Assembly (NCBI RefSeq): GCF_901875635.1
Contig: NZ_CABFMN010000100.1
Span: forward strand, 1 to 53,361
Direction: 5' to 3'
From: Xylophilus ampelinus
GTDB lineage: Bacteria > Pseudomonadota > Gammaproteobacteria > Burkholderiales > Burkholderiaceae_C
DNA: 53,361 bases
The translations under genes and the position numbers were made by a program. The notes under the pieces are model-generated. The model was not told the DNA's origin and made no database searches. It saw nothing but the letters and a program-made list of their open reading frames with translations. This document shows positions 9,140 through 17,210 of the stretch, one piece after another (within the stretch, counting starts at the first letter, position 1; every line of letters starts with the position of its first letter).

Positions 9140-9166
9140 CCAGTGAGGCCAGTGAGGCCAGTGAGG
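9140..9166 (+). repeat. Three tandem 9-bp units (CCAGTGAGG)
   Basis: CCAGTGAGG is repeated three times without interruption immediately after the ankyrin gene stop codon. Nothing suggests a function; it could be a slippage-prone microsatellite. Confidence 0.9.
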
Positions 9167-9298
9167 ATGGGTGCAAAGCCCGGCTCGCCGTTTGTACATC
9201 TGAGAAATACAATAGGTATTATGTCAAATCGCAAAGACGTGAGTCGAGGCGTCGATGGCATGCATCGCCCCAGCTGAGTGCCCGCCTTCCCTGTTCGC

Positions 9299-10267
9299 TC
9301 AGCCTTGAGGGCGGCGCGCCGCCAGCAGCAGGTTGCCGCCGACGGTGTTGAAGGAGATGGTCGGCGCGCTGAAATCGCTCAGGGGCGCGCCCAGTCCGAT
9401 CTCGCCGCTGCCGTGGAGCACGCATTCCTCGCGGCGCAGCGCGATCTCGCTGCTCGCACCGACGCGGCCATGGAAGCGCACCCAGGTGCCGTAGGTGCTG
9501 ATGTCGGTCAGCACGCAGCTGCCGTTGCGCGATTCGAGCCGCGCATGAAGGCGTGACACGCGCGGGTCGTTGACCACGAACTCCGCTTCGTCGACACGGC
9601 CCAGGTGGATCGGCAACTGGTCCACCGAGAACATCGAGCGCACATCGAGCCAGGTCAGTTCGATCTGTCCGAAGGTGGAATCCGCTCCCTTGGACGGCTG
9701 CGCCAGTGGCGACGGCATGGTCATCAGTTCGGTGACCTCCTCCTGCCAGTCGATGCGATAGACCACCGGCATCTCGTTGCGCCCGCGGATGTGGATCGGC
9801 CCCAGGTTGCGGTGCCGGACGTCGGCGTTCCTCAATTGCACGATCACCGACTCGGTGGCCCAGACCTGTCCGGGACCGGCCAGGTCGCTCAGGCGCGACG
9901 CCACATTCACCGCGTCCCCGTAGCTGTCGCCATCGACTTCGACGACCTCGCCGCTGGCCACGCCGATCTGCAACTCCATGCGCAGGGCGGCGGGCCAGTT
10001 CTGCAGTCGCTTCTGGTGCCCCCGCTGCAACTCGAGGACGGCGGTGGTCGCCGCCACGCCATCGGCGAAGATGGCCAGCAGCCCGTCGCCGAGCTTCTTG
10101 ACCACCCTGCCCTCGTGCGCCTCGCAGACTCCGCCGATCCACTGCGTGAGCCGAGTGACCGTTTCCGTGGCCCTGACGTTGCCCATGACTTCGAATGCGC
10201 GCGTACTTCCGGTCAGATCCGCAAAGACAACAGTCGTGGTCATGGTATGGGTCTGTGTGTTGTTCAT
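9299..10267 (-). CDS. Class III adenylate/guanylate cyclase with C-terminal FHA domain
   Basis: 322 residues. The N-terminal domain (about 10-175) is a class III nucleotidyl cyclase: VVFADLTGSTRAFE and KKLGDGLLAIF carry the two metal-binding Asp residues, and YGDAVNVASRLSDLAGPGQVW holds the N-x-A-x-R transition-state residues. A linker leads to an FHA domain (about 215-310) with HLGRVDEAEFVVNDPRVSRLHARLE, the phosphothreonine-binding G-R..S-R-x-H core. It has no transmembrane segment, so it is cytosolic and likely makes cAMP in response to binding a phosphoprotein. ATG 10267 starts a short unstructured N-terminus; ATG 10243 is a possible internal start. Confidence 0.9.
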   Translation of the reverse strand: MNNTQTHTMTTTVVFADLTGSTRAFEVMGNVRATETVTRLTQWIGGVCEAHEGRVVKKLGDGLLAIFADGVAATTAVLELQRGHQKRLQNWPAALRMELQIGVASGEVVEVDGDSYGDAVNVASRLSDLAGPGQVWATESVIVQLRNADVRHRNLGPIHIRGRNEMPVVYRIDWQEEVTELMTMPSPLAQPSKGADSTFGQIELTWLDVRSMFSVDQLPIHLGRVDEAEFVVNDPRVSRLHARLESRNGSCVLTDISTYGTWVRFHGRVGASSEIALRREECVLHGSGEIGLGAPLSDFSAPTISFNTVGGNLLLAARRPQG

Positions 10268-10566
10268 GATTTAGGCAACGTTTCCATGCGCGTGCTCCAC
10301 GTGCGCGCAACGTCACCTCTCCCCCGCATCGGCGTGAACGGTCGAAACTTAAATTACCACTTCGACACAGATCCCGCTGATGCATTTTTCATGTGCATCG
10401 AGGTAACAGTTTGCCATAGAACTTTGGTTTCATTTCTTGCAGCGGCACTGCACCAAGGCGCGAAAACTTGTTGTTTTTAAACATGAATTAGTGTTTCCTG
10501 CTTGCTCGGGCGGCTCGGTGTGCGTACTGTGGTGTCACTTGCTTATTGCGCACGGCTCAGCGTCCC
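10268..10566. other. Intergenic region between divergent cyclase-FHA and small conserved gene
   Basis: Roughly 300 bp, noticeably AT-richer in its middle (e.g. around 10340-10400 and 10460-10490), consistent with promoters for both divergent genes. I see no ORF, hairpin terminator or clear dyad that I would call. Confidence 0.5.
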
Positions 10567-10899
10567 ATGGTGTCTCCCAGCAGTCTGCTTCGTCTTCTGT
10601 CCTTCGCGGCACGTCCGCCGTTGCGGCCGAGCGCACGCAGGATCCAGAATGTGCGCGACGCCATGTTGAAACTGCTCCATGGCCACGAGGGGCAGAGCTT
10701 TCATCGCGTCGCCCAGCGCATCCGTTACGCCGACGAAATGGAAAGCCTTTGGTATTTGCGGCAGGACATGCTGGCGGCCCTGAGCGAGGTCCATGGCGAA
10801 GCGCAGGCACGTCGCGCCATGCGCCCGATCAACAAGCTGTTCAAGGGGCTGTTGCCCCAGGCGATGGTGGCACGGCCGCATCACCGCTTCGCCAACTGA
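10567..10899 (+). CDS. Small basic hypothetical protein
   Basis: 110 residues from ATG 10567 (an in-frame GTG at 10546 is possible). It is predicted to be alpha-helical and basic, with RRIQNVRDAMLKLLHGHEGQ and a C-terminal segment ending PHHRFAN. I recognise no domain. It is followed at once by a strong bidirectional terminator, which supports it as a real transcription unit. Confidence 0.6.
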   Translation: MVSPSSLLRLLSFAARPPLRPSARRIQNVRDAMLKLLHGHEGQSFHRVAQRIRYADEMESLWYLRQDMLAALSEVHGEAQARRAMRPINKLFKGLLPQAMVARPHHRFAN

Positions 10900-10918
10900 G
10901 CTTCTTGCTCTCCATGAA

Positions 10919-10948
10919 AAAACGCCGCTGATGCGGCGTTTTCTTTTT
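10919..10948. terminator. Bidirectional Rho-independent terminator
   Basis: Perfect 10-bp stem AAAACGCCGC/GCGGCGTTTT with loop TGAT at 10929-10932, then CTTTTT; on the other strand the stem is followed by TTTTTT. It can end both the rightward small gene and the leftward ldcA operon, which converge here. Confidence 0.9.
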
Positions 10949-10951
10949 GTC

Positions 10952-11926
10952 TCAATGGACATGGCCTGCAGCCCCGTGGTGGGGGCTGGCTGGTGGGCGT
11001 GCCCCACCCTGTGCATGCCCCCAGACCAGGAACACGTCGCGTTCGGCCATCGCCATCTCGACGCGCGCGCCGACAGGAAGCAGCACCTTCGTCGGCACAT
11101 GCCCGAAGGGCAGGCCTGTCAGCACGGGCACCTTCAGCAGGCTTCGCAACCGATCGACCACCGTCTGCAGCTTGAAGCCACGGTCGTGCGGCACCGTCCG
11201 GTAGTTGGTGAACTGGCCCAGCACGATGGCCTTCTGCCGCCCCAGCACGCCGGCATGGCGCAACTGGTCGAGCATGCGCTCGATGCGATAGGGATGCTCG
11301 CTCACGTCCTCGAGGAAGAGCACGCCCTTGTCGACTGACGGGAAGTAAGGCGTGCCCAGCAGGCTGGTGAGCACGCACAGGTTGCCGCCCCACAAGGTGG
11401 CGCCGTGCAGGGGCCGGAGCGACACGGCCAGCGCATCGCGCGCCGGCAGCCGCCATCCGGTGCCTTCGCCCTGGCCGTTGAGCAGGTCGTCGAAGCAGGC
11501 CTCCATGATCTCGTCGGGCGCGCCTTCGGTGCCGAAGTCCTCGCCCAGGGCTGGCCCCGACCAGCTCACCGCGCCGGTCTTGGCCAGCAGCGCGAGCTGG
11601 AACGCGGTGAAGTCGCTCAGGCCGACGAAGGCCGTGCCGCGTTCGATGGCCTTGGCCACGGCCTTGTAGGGCAGCTTGTCGAGGATGCGGGTGAGCCCAT
11701 AGCCGCCGCGCGAGATGAGTGCGACGTCGGCACCGCTCGCCGCCGCGCGGGAGATGGCGGCCAGCCGCGTCGCGTCGTCGCCGGCGAAGCGCTGCGAACT
11801 TGTCAGCGCCGCCTCGTCGACTTCGACCGTCAGGCCGAGGGCCTTGAGCCGCGCGACGCCGCGACGGAAGGCCGCCTTGTCGCGGACCGCGCTCGAGGGA
11901 GAGTAGATGTAGATGCTTCGGGTCAC
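10952..11926 (-). CDS. ldcA: Murein LD-carboxypeptidase (S66 family)
   Basis: 324 residues. It removes the terminal D-Ala from murein tetrapeptides during peptidoglycan recycling in the cytoplasm. S66 features: ALISRGGYGLTRILD, FVGLSDFTAFQ containing the likely nucleophilic Ser, FLEDVSE with the catalytic Glu, and LPFGHVPTK with the catalytic His. The frame is open far upstream, but GTG 11926 (VTRSIYIYSPSSA) overlaps the stop of the TadA fusion by GTGA and gives the normal N-terminus. It is the last gene of a three-gene leftward unit ending at the bidirectional terminator. The C-terminal tail is His-rich (GARPPASPHHGAAGHVH). Confidence 0.9.
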   Translation of the reverse strand: MTRSIYIYSPSSAVRDKAAFRRGVARLKALGLTVEVDEAALTSSQRFAGDDATRLAAISRAAASGADVALISRGGYGLTRILDKLPYKAVAKAIERGTAFVGLSDFTAFQLALLAKTGAVSWSGPALGEDFGTEGAPDEIMEACFDDLLNGQGEGTGWRLPARDALAVSLRPLHGATLWGGNLCVLTSLLGTPYFPSVDKGVLFLEDVSEHPYRIERMLDQLRHAGVLGRQKAIVLGQFTNYRTVPHDRGFKLQTVVDRLRSLLKVPVLTGLPFGHVPTKVLLPVGARVEMAMAERDVFLVWGHAQGGARPPASPHHGAAGHVH

Positions 11927-13119
11927 GCGCCGGAGTATCCCATCGGGCCCGAACCCGTCTGGACGAGCCGCGCCGCCAGGCGGGCCGCCGCGTCGGGGTC
12001 GAGGTCGTCCGTCGACACCCCGCGCGCGCCCAGCGCCCGCCGCGCCGCCTCGTGGCCCCGGTCGGGAAAGGGTGCCTGCCACGCGCGCTGCATGTCGGCA
12101 TCGGCATGACCGACCTCGATGGGCCACGCCGCCGTCACCCGCGGTGACCCGTTCTGCCGCAGGACCTGCACCAACGCGTCGCTGTCGGGGTGGTGGACGA
12201 TCGCCAAATGGCGCACGCCCAGTTGCTGCAGCCACTCGTGCAGCACCTGCGCATGCCAGGCCGGCGTGTGAATCGATCCGCGCTTGGGCTTGTCGCTGCG
12301 ACCGAAGCCGATCAGGTCGGGCGACAGCACGCGCCAGCCCGGCAGCAAGGGCCACAGATGCCTGAAAAGAAGTCCCCACTCGCCCCAGCCGTGGAGGGCC
12401 AGCAGCACGGGGGCCGACGCGGAGGCGTCCGTTCTCGTGTCGACGTAGGCCATGCGCCAGCCGGCGAGGCTGGGCAGGTCGGCGACCGTGGCCACCGGCG
12501 GCAACGCCTCGCGCCACGGATCGAAGCACGCCTCGGGCGTGCGCAAGGCATCGTCGCGCAGCGGCTGTGCCGTCTCGCGGGCGGCCTGGCGGCGCCCGCG
12601 GAAGAAGTCCTGCAGCAAGGCCCCGCAGGCCTCGGCGGCCACGCCGGAAGTGACGCGGGTGTGGTGGTTCAGCCGCGGCTGGGCGAACAGGTCGACCACC
12701 GACCCGGCCGCTCCGGTGCGCGGGTCCGCGGCGCCGTAGACCACCCGCGCCAGCCGGGCATGCAGCATCGCGCCGCTGCACATCGCGCAGGGCTCGAGAG
12801 TCACGTAGAGCGTGCAGCCGTCCAGCCGGTAGTTGCCCAGCATCGCTGCCGCGGCGCGCAGTGCATTGACTTCGGCGTGCGCGCTGGGGTCGTGGGTGGC
12901 GATCGGGCTGTTGCGGCCGGTGGCGAGCAGCACCCCGTCCTTGACCACCACCGCGCCCACCGGCACTTCCCCGGCCGCCGCGGCCTCGCGCGCCTGGGCG
13001 AGCGCCACGGCCATCCAGCGGGCATCGTCCGCGTCGGACGGCTCAAATGCTATGTTTTCGATAGCTGCTTGCGCAGGATCCACGGGCGCTGCAGGCCGAT
13101 TGGGCTTGTGATCCGTCAA
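11923..13119 (-). CDS. tadA: tRNA adenosine-34 deaminase TadA fused to an alpha/beta-hydrolase domain
   Basis: 398 residues. Residues about 30-185 are TadA, which converts A34 to inosine in tRNA-Arg: zinc/catalytic HAE at 81-83 and PCAMC at 110-114. Residues 236-398 resemble a haloalkane-dehalogenase-like alpha/beta hydrolase (LLALHGWGEWG, RVLSPDLIGFGRSDKP), but the expected nucleophile elbow after QQLGVRHLAIV reads HHPDSDALVQ, so the G-x-nucleophile-x-G is missing and the domain is probably not catalytic in the usual way. TTG 13119 overlaps the stop of the upstream small gene (TTGA), suggesting coupling. The first ~24 residues are encoded by a dispersed repeat copy, and there is no later ATG before the core fold. 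It is co-transcribed with ldcA. Confidence 0.85.
   Translation of the reverse strand: MTDHKPNRPAAPVDPAQAAIENIAFEPSDADDARWMAVALAQAREAAAAGEVPVGAVVVKDGVLLATGRNSPIATHDPSAHAEVNALRAAAAMLGNYRLDGCTLYVTLEPCAMCSGAMLHARLARVVYGAADPRTGAAGSVVDLFAQPRLNHHTRVTSGVAAEACGALLQDFFRGRRQAARETAQPLRDDALRTPEACFDPWREALPPVATVADLPSLAGWRMAYVDTRTDASASAPVLLALHGWGEWGLLFRHLWPLLPGWRVLSPDLIGFGRSDKPKRGSIHTPAWHAQVLHEWLQQLGVRHLAIVHHPDSDALVQVLRQNGSPRVTAAWPIEVGHADADMQRAWQAPFPDRGHEAARRALGARGVSTDDLDPDAAARLAARLVQTGSGPMGYSGA
13048..13110 (+). repeat. Dispersed GATAGCT repeat, copy 3 (inside the tadA 5' end)
   Basis: TGCTATGTTTTCGATAGCTG through TTGGGCTTGTG. Unlike the other copies it overlaps coding sequence, supplying the N-terminal extension of the TadA fusion on the opposite strand. 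Confidence 0.8.
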
Positions 13120-13340
13120 TTGTCGTCCGGCATGGGGCGCGGCTGGCTCATGGTGGCATCGAGCTGCTGCTTGATCTGTTGCTGGATCTGCTGGCTCTGT
13201 GCGCGCTCGTTTGGTGCCGAGCCGTCGCCGGCAGCTGGGGCGACGGCCGGAGCGGGCGCCACGGTGGCAAGTTGCTTCTTCATCGTGAAGCCGACGATGA
13301 CCAGGGCCAGGACCAGGCCGATGAGACCGAGGGTTCGCAT
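13116..13340 (-). CDS. Small single-pass membrane protein of unknown function
   Basis: 74 residues. An N-terminal transmembrane helix (TLGLIGLVLALVIVGFTM) is followed by a Pro/Ala linker and a Gln-rich predicted helix (RAQSQQIQQQIKQQLDATM), ending MPDDN. ATG 13340 is used; the longer frame upstream is compositionally noise. Its stop overlaps the TTG start of the TadA fusion, so it is the first gene of this leftward unit. I recognise no family. Confidence 0.7.
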   Translation of the reverse strand: MRTLGLIGLVLALVIVGFTMKKQLATVAPAPAVAPAAGDGSAPNERAQSQQIQQQIKQQLDATMSQPRPMPDDN

Positions 13341-13464
13341 GCGATCAGGCCTCGGGACGGCAGCAGGCGCGCGAGGGCGAAGTGAACGGCAATGGCATCT
13401 GCATGGCTGAGCGTGGGCGGCGAAGGAGCGGGCCGCCATTGTCCTCCAGCGGGTGTGCAATGTT

Positions 13465-13524
13465 TGCTCTGAAATCGATAGCTGGTCGCGCCCGGCCCAC
13501 GGGCGCTGCAGGCACTTTTAGTTC
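13465..13524 (+). repeat. Dispersed GATAGCT repeat, copy 4
   Basis: TGCTCTGAAATCGATAGCTG through GGCACTTTTAGTTC. It abuts the DUF72 gene start at 13525, so its 3' end forms that gene's leader. Confidence 0.8.
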
Positions 13525-14613
13525 ATGAATGAGAATGCGGCTCCCATGCCCGGCCTCCAGGATTCCCTCTTCGACGACGCCCCGGCGCCCTCGTCCCACG
13601 CGGACGCCGGGGCACCGCAGGCCGAGGTGCGGAAACGCTCCCCAGCCACGGCCGGCCGCGTGCGACCCGTCGCCGTGCCCGAGTCCTTGCACGCCCTGGC
13701 CGCCGCCCTGCCCCGCGAGCTTCACCTGGGCACCTCGTCCTGGCACTTTCCGGGCTGGGCCGGGCTGGTGTGGGAGCGTGAGTACGCGCAGCCCGTGCTG
13801 TCGCGCCACGGCCTGGCCGCCTATGGGCGCCACCCCTTGCTGCGCGGCGTGAGCCTGGACCGCAGCTTCTACCGTCCGCTCAGCGCCAGCCAGTTCGCGG
13901 GCTATGCCGCCCAGGTGCCCGACGACTTCCGCTTCGTGGTCAAGGCACCGAGCCTGGTCGCCGACGCCCTGGTGCGCGGCGAGGACGGCCGGGGCATGCA
14001 GCCGAATCCCGCCTTTCTCGACCCGACCCTGGCTGTGGAGCTGTTCGTTGCCCCAGCCATCGAAGGACTGGGTACGCGCATCGGCGCGCTGGTGTTCCAG
14101 CTGAGCCCCCTGCCCGCCGCCTTCCTCGCGCGCATGCCCGAAATGCTGGATCGGCTGTCGGCCATGCTGCGCGCCCTGCCTCGTCTGCGACCCGCAGCGC
14201 CCGAAGCCGTGGTGGCGGTGGAAGTGCGCAATCCCGAATGGCTGACGCCCGAGTTGGTCGCCGCGCTGCGCGACGCCGGCGCGACCTACTGCCTGGGCCT
14301 GCATCCCAAGCTGCCGCCCATCGACAAGCAGATCCCGCTGCTGCGGGCGCTCTGGCCGCGCCCACTGGTCTGCCGGTGGAACCTGAACCGCAAGCACGGC
14401 GCCTTCGGCTACGAGGATGCCAAGGGCCTGTACGAACCTTTCGACCGCCTGATCGATCCGGACCTGGAGACGCGCGACGCGCTGGCCCGCGTGATCGCCG
14501 GCACGGTCGGTGCCGGCCAACCGGCCTATGTGACGATCAACAACAAGGCGGAAGGGTCGGCGCCGCTGAGCGTCGCGGCGCTGGCAGAGGCCGTGCGCGC
14601 GCGACTTCCCTGA
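13525..14613 (+). CDS. DUF72 domain protein
   Basis: 362 residues. After a ~45-residue Pro/Ala-rich N-terminus comes the DUF72 (YecE-like) TIM-barrel: ELHLGTSSWHFPGW, EVRNPEWLTPE, and CRWNLNRKHGAFGYEDAKG. The terminal NNKAEGSAPLSVAALAEAV corresponds to the family's conserved N-N-x-x-x-G-x-A stretch. Biochemical function is not established. It starts right after a repeat copy and is convergent with the MFS gene, 16 bp apart, with no terminator hairpin visible between them. Confidence 0.85.
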   Translation: MNENAAPMPGLQDSLFDDAPAPSSHADAGAPQAEVRKRSPATAGRVRPVAVPESLHALAAALPRELHLGTSSWHFPGWAGLVWEREYAQPVLSRHGLAAYGRHPLLRGVSLDRSFYRPLSASQFAGYAAQVPDDFRFVVKAPSLVADALVRGEDGRGMQPNPAFLDPTLAVELFVAPAIEGLGTRIGALVFQLSPLPAAFLARMPEMLDRLSAMLRALPRLRPAAPEAVVAVEVRNPEWLTPELVAALRDAGATYCLGLHPKLPPIDKQIPLLRALWPRPLVCRWNLNRKHGAFGYEDAKGLYEPFDRLIDPDLETRDALARVIAGTVGAGQPAYVTINNKAEGSAPLSVAALAEAVRARLP

Positions 14614-14629
14614 GCCGCGCCCGCCACGT

Positions 14630-15949
14630 TCAGTCGCGGGCTTCGAGCGCCTTGTTCAGCCGCAGCGCGCCGAGCGTGCAGACCGCGCCCGACAGCAGGT
14701 ACAGGCTCAGGTAGCCCAGGCCGAAGTGGGCCGACAGGCCCAGCGCCACCAGCGGCGCGAAGGCAGCGCCGACGAGCCAGGCGAAGTCCGCCGTGAGTGC
14801 CGCGCCGGTGTAGCGGTAGCGCGAGCCGAAGTTCGAGGTCACCGCGCCGGCCGCCTGGCCGTAGGAGAGCCCAAGCACGACCGAGCCCAGCAGGATGAAC
14901 ACGTCCTGCCCCAGCGTGCCGCCATTGAGCAGCGTGGGCGCGAAGCCGCTGAACACGGCGATCAGTGCCGCCAGCGAGCCCAGCGTGTAGCGGCGCCCGT
15001 ACTTGTCGGCGATCCAGCCCGAGGCGACGATGCCGCCCGCCACCAGGAAGCCGCCGATGATCTGGATGCCCAGGAAGGCGGTGATGGATTGTTCCGAATA
15101 CAGGCGGATCCACGAGAGCGGGAACACCGTGATCAGGTGGAACAGTGCATAGCTGGCCAATGCGGCGAAGGCGCCGATCACGAGGCTGAAGCCGCGCGTG
15201 CGCACCAGTTCGCCCACGCCGACGGGCACCAGTTCGCGCTCGGTGAGCAGTTCCTGGTACTCGGGCGTGACCACCAGGCGCAGGCGCGCGAACAGCGCCA
15301 CCACGTTGATCGCAAAGGCGCAGAAGAAGGGATAGCGCCAGCCCCACGACAGGAAGTCCTCCAGCGACAGGCTGCCGTACAAAAAGGTGAACAGCGCGCT
15401 GGCCAGGATGAAGCCCACCGGTGCGCCGAGCTGGCCCAGCATGGCGTACCAGCCACGGCGGCCCTCGGGCGCGCTCAGTGCCAGCAGCGACGGCAGCCCG
15501 TCCCAGGAGCCGCCGAGCGCCAGGCCCTGGCCGATGCGGAAGATCGACAGCAGCACGATGGCCGTCACGCCGATCGACTCGTAACTGGGCAGGAAGGCGA
15601 TGCCGACGGTCGAGGTGCCCAGCATGAAGAGCGCGATCGTCAGCTTGGTGGCCATGCCCCAGCGACGCTGCACGGCCATGGAGATGACGGTGCCGAAGGG
15701 CCGCGCGATGAAGGCCAGCGCGAAGATCGCGAAGGCGTACAGGGTGCCCTCCAGCCGCTGCTCGAAAGGAAAGAACAGCGCCGGGAACACCAGCACCGAG
15801 GCGATGCCGTAGACGAAGAAGTCGAAATACTCGGACGCACGCCCGATGACGACGCCGACGGCGATTTCCCCGGGCGCGACGTGGTGGTCCCCGTGCTGGT
15901 TCGAGGGCTTCGCCGGAGAATCGGTGATGGCGTGGCTGATGCTGGACAT
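14630..15949 (-). CDS. MFS transporter, metabolite:H+ symporter-like
   Basis: 439 residues with about 12 hydrophobic segments. The motif GRASEYFDFFVYGIASVLVFP and the loop ARPFGTVISMAVQRRWGMATKLTIALFMLGTSTVGIAFLP resemble the MHS/ProP-like branch of the major facilitator superfamily, which imports organic acids or osmolytes with protons. The substrate cannot be read from sequence. ATG 15949 is used; the frame extends upstream to 16108 but that portion is hydrophilic and overlaps the cyo leader. It is divergent from cyoA across 176 bp. Confidence 0.87.
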   Translation of the reverse strand: MSSISHAITDSPAKPSNQHGDHHVAPGEIAVGVVIGRASEYFDFFVYGIASVLVFPALFFPFEQRLEGTLYAFAIFALAFIARPFGTVISMAVQRRWGMATKLTIALFMLGTSTVGIAFLPSYESIGVTAIVLLSIFRIGQGLALGGSWDGLPSLLALSAPEGRRGWYAMLGQLGAPVGFILASALFTFLYGSLSLEDFLSWGWRYPFFCAFAINVVALFARLRLVVTPEYQELLTERELVPVGVGELVRTRGFSLVIGAFAALASYALFHLITVFPLSWIRLYSEQSITAFLGIQIIGGFLVAGGIVASGWIADKYGRRYTLGSLAALIAVFSGFAPTLLNGGTLGQDVFILLGSVVLGLSYGQAAGAVTSNFGSRYRYTGAALTADFAWLVGAAFAPLVALGLSAHFGLGYLSLYLLSGAVCTLGALRLNKALEARD

Positions 15950-16125
15950 CTTGCGTGAGTCAGGTCTAGATTGCGGGCATTCGAACACCAGAGAGTCGCA
16001 CCTTCGGGCCTCGGACGCCATAGGACAAAACGTCCAATCGCCGGAAGTCGGCATTCGGCATACATTTTGCGCCTTCCGGCAACCCGCGCTTTCCCTTGGC
16101 GGGACCACATCCCTGATCGCTCCGC
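15950..16125. promoter_or_regulatory. Divergent control region of the MFS gene and the cyo operon
   Basis: 176 bp between divergent starts. It contains a small dyad GGAC-aaaac-GTCC at 16023-16035 and an AT-richer stretch CATACATTTTG around 16058. RegA of the downstream RegBA pair is a candidate regulator by context, but I cannot identify a RegA site with confidence. Confidence 0.4.
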
Positions 16126-17145
16126 ATGCCTTTTTCGAAGAGCCTCCGCGCCGCGCCTTTACTCGCGCTCGCCACCCTGCTGGCGGGCTGCAACGCCGTG
16201 GTGCTGAACCCCGCTGGCGACGTCGCGGCCCAGCAGGGCCGCCTCGTGGTCGCGTCCACCGTGCTGATGCTGCTGATCATCATCCCGGTGATCGTGCTCA
16301 TCCTGCTGTTCGCGTGGCGCTACCGTGCGTCCAACAAAGATGCCGACTACCAGCCCGACTGGGACCATTCCACCCAGCTCGAGCTCGTGATCTGGGCCGC
16401 GCCGCTGGTCATCGTCATCGCGCTGGGCGCCCTCACCTGGATCGGCACCCACCTGCTCGACCCGTACCGGCCGCTGGACCGCATCGCCGCCGGCAAGCCG
16501 GTGCCCGAAGGGGTCAAGCCGCTGGAAGTGGAAGTCGTGTCGCTCGACTGGAAGTGGCTCTTCTTCTACCCCGAGCAGGGCATCGCCACCGTCAACGAGC
16601 TGGCCGCCCCGGTCGACCGGCCGATCCGCTTCAAGCTGACCTCGAGCACGACGATGAACGCGTTCTACGTGCCCGACCTGGCCGGGATGATCTACACCAT
16701 GCCGGGCATGCAGACCGAGCTCAACGCGGTCATCAACAAGCCCGGCGTGTACCGCGGCATGTCGTCGCACTACAGTGGCTCGGGCTTCTCGGGCATGACC
16801 TTCAAGTTCCACGGCCTGAGCCAGGACGACTTCGCCAAGTGGGTCGCTCAGAACAAGTCCGAAGGCAAGGCCCTCACGCGCGCCAGCTACGTCGAACTGG
16901 CCAAGCCCAGCGAGCGCAACCCGGTGGCGCGTTTCGCATCGGTCGAACCCGGCCTGTACGAACGCGTGCTGAACATGTGCGTCGAGGAAGGCAAGCCCTG
17001 CATGCACGCCACCATGGCACAGGACGCCGCGCGCCAGGGCAACCGGGGTGCCATGGCCGGGCGCACGCCCGACCAGGTGCGCGAGGCCCAGCCCGACAAG
17101 GCCCACGGCGGACATTCGATGCCCGCCGGCGCCACCGCCAAGTAG
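16126..17145 (+). CDS. cyoA: Cytochrome bo3 ubiquinol oxidase subunit II
   Basis: 339 residues. It is a lipoprotein: signal peptide ending LLAGC with the lipid Cys at residue 22, then two transmembrane helices and a periplasmic cupredoxin-like domain. VEVVSLDWKWLFFYPEQGIATVNE and MNAFYVPDLAGMIYTMPGMQTEL are typical of CyoA; the Cu-A ligands of cytochrome c oxidases are absent, as expected for a quinol oxidase. First gene of cyoABCD; a His-rich tail (KAHGGHSMP) ends the protein. Confidence 0.97.
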   Translation: MPFSKSLRAAPLLALATLLAGCNAVVLNPAGDVAAQQGRLVVASTVLMLLIIIPVIVLILLFAWRYRASNKDADYQPDWDHSTQLELVIWAAPLVIVIALGALTWIGTHLLDPYRPLDRIAAGKPVPEGVKPLEVEVVSLDWKWLFFYPEQGIATVNELAAPVDRPIRFKLTSSTTMNAFYVPDLAGMIYTMPGMQTELNAVINKPGVYRGMSSHYSGSGFSGMTFKFHGLSQDDFAKWVAQNKSEGKALTRASYVELAKPSERNPVARFASVEPGLYERVLNMCVEEGKPCMHATMAQDAARQGNRGAMAGRTPDQVREAQPDKAHGGHSMPAGATAK

Positions 17146-17210
17146 TCCTTCTTTGTCGTCGGAAGAGACCGGTGCCCCTGGCGCCCGCATCGCCGAAAGA
17201 GTGAACCGTC

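Noticed and set aside
9140..9166. CRISPR array
   Set aside because: Only three adjacent 9-bp units without spacers; no cas genes anywhere in the window.
10952..12781. A 609-codon frame suggesting a long LdcA
   Set aside because: The upstream part is an off-frame reading of the TadA fusion; GTG 11926 overlapping the upstream stop is the sensible start.
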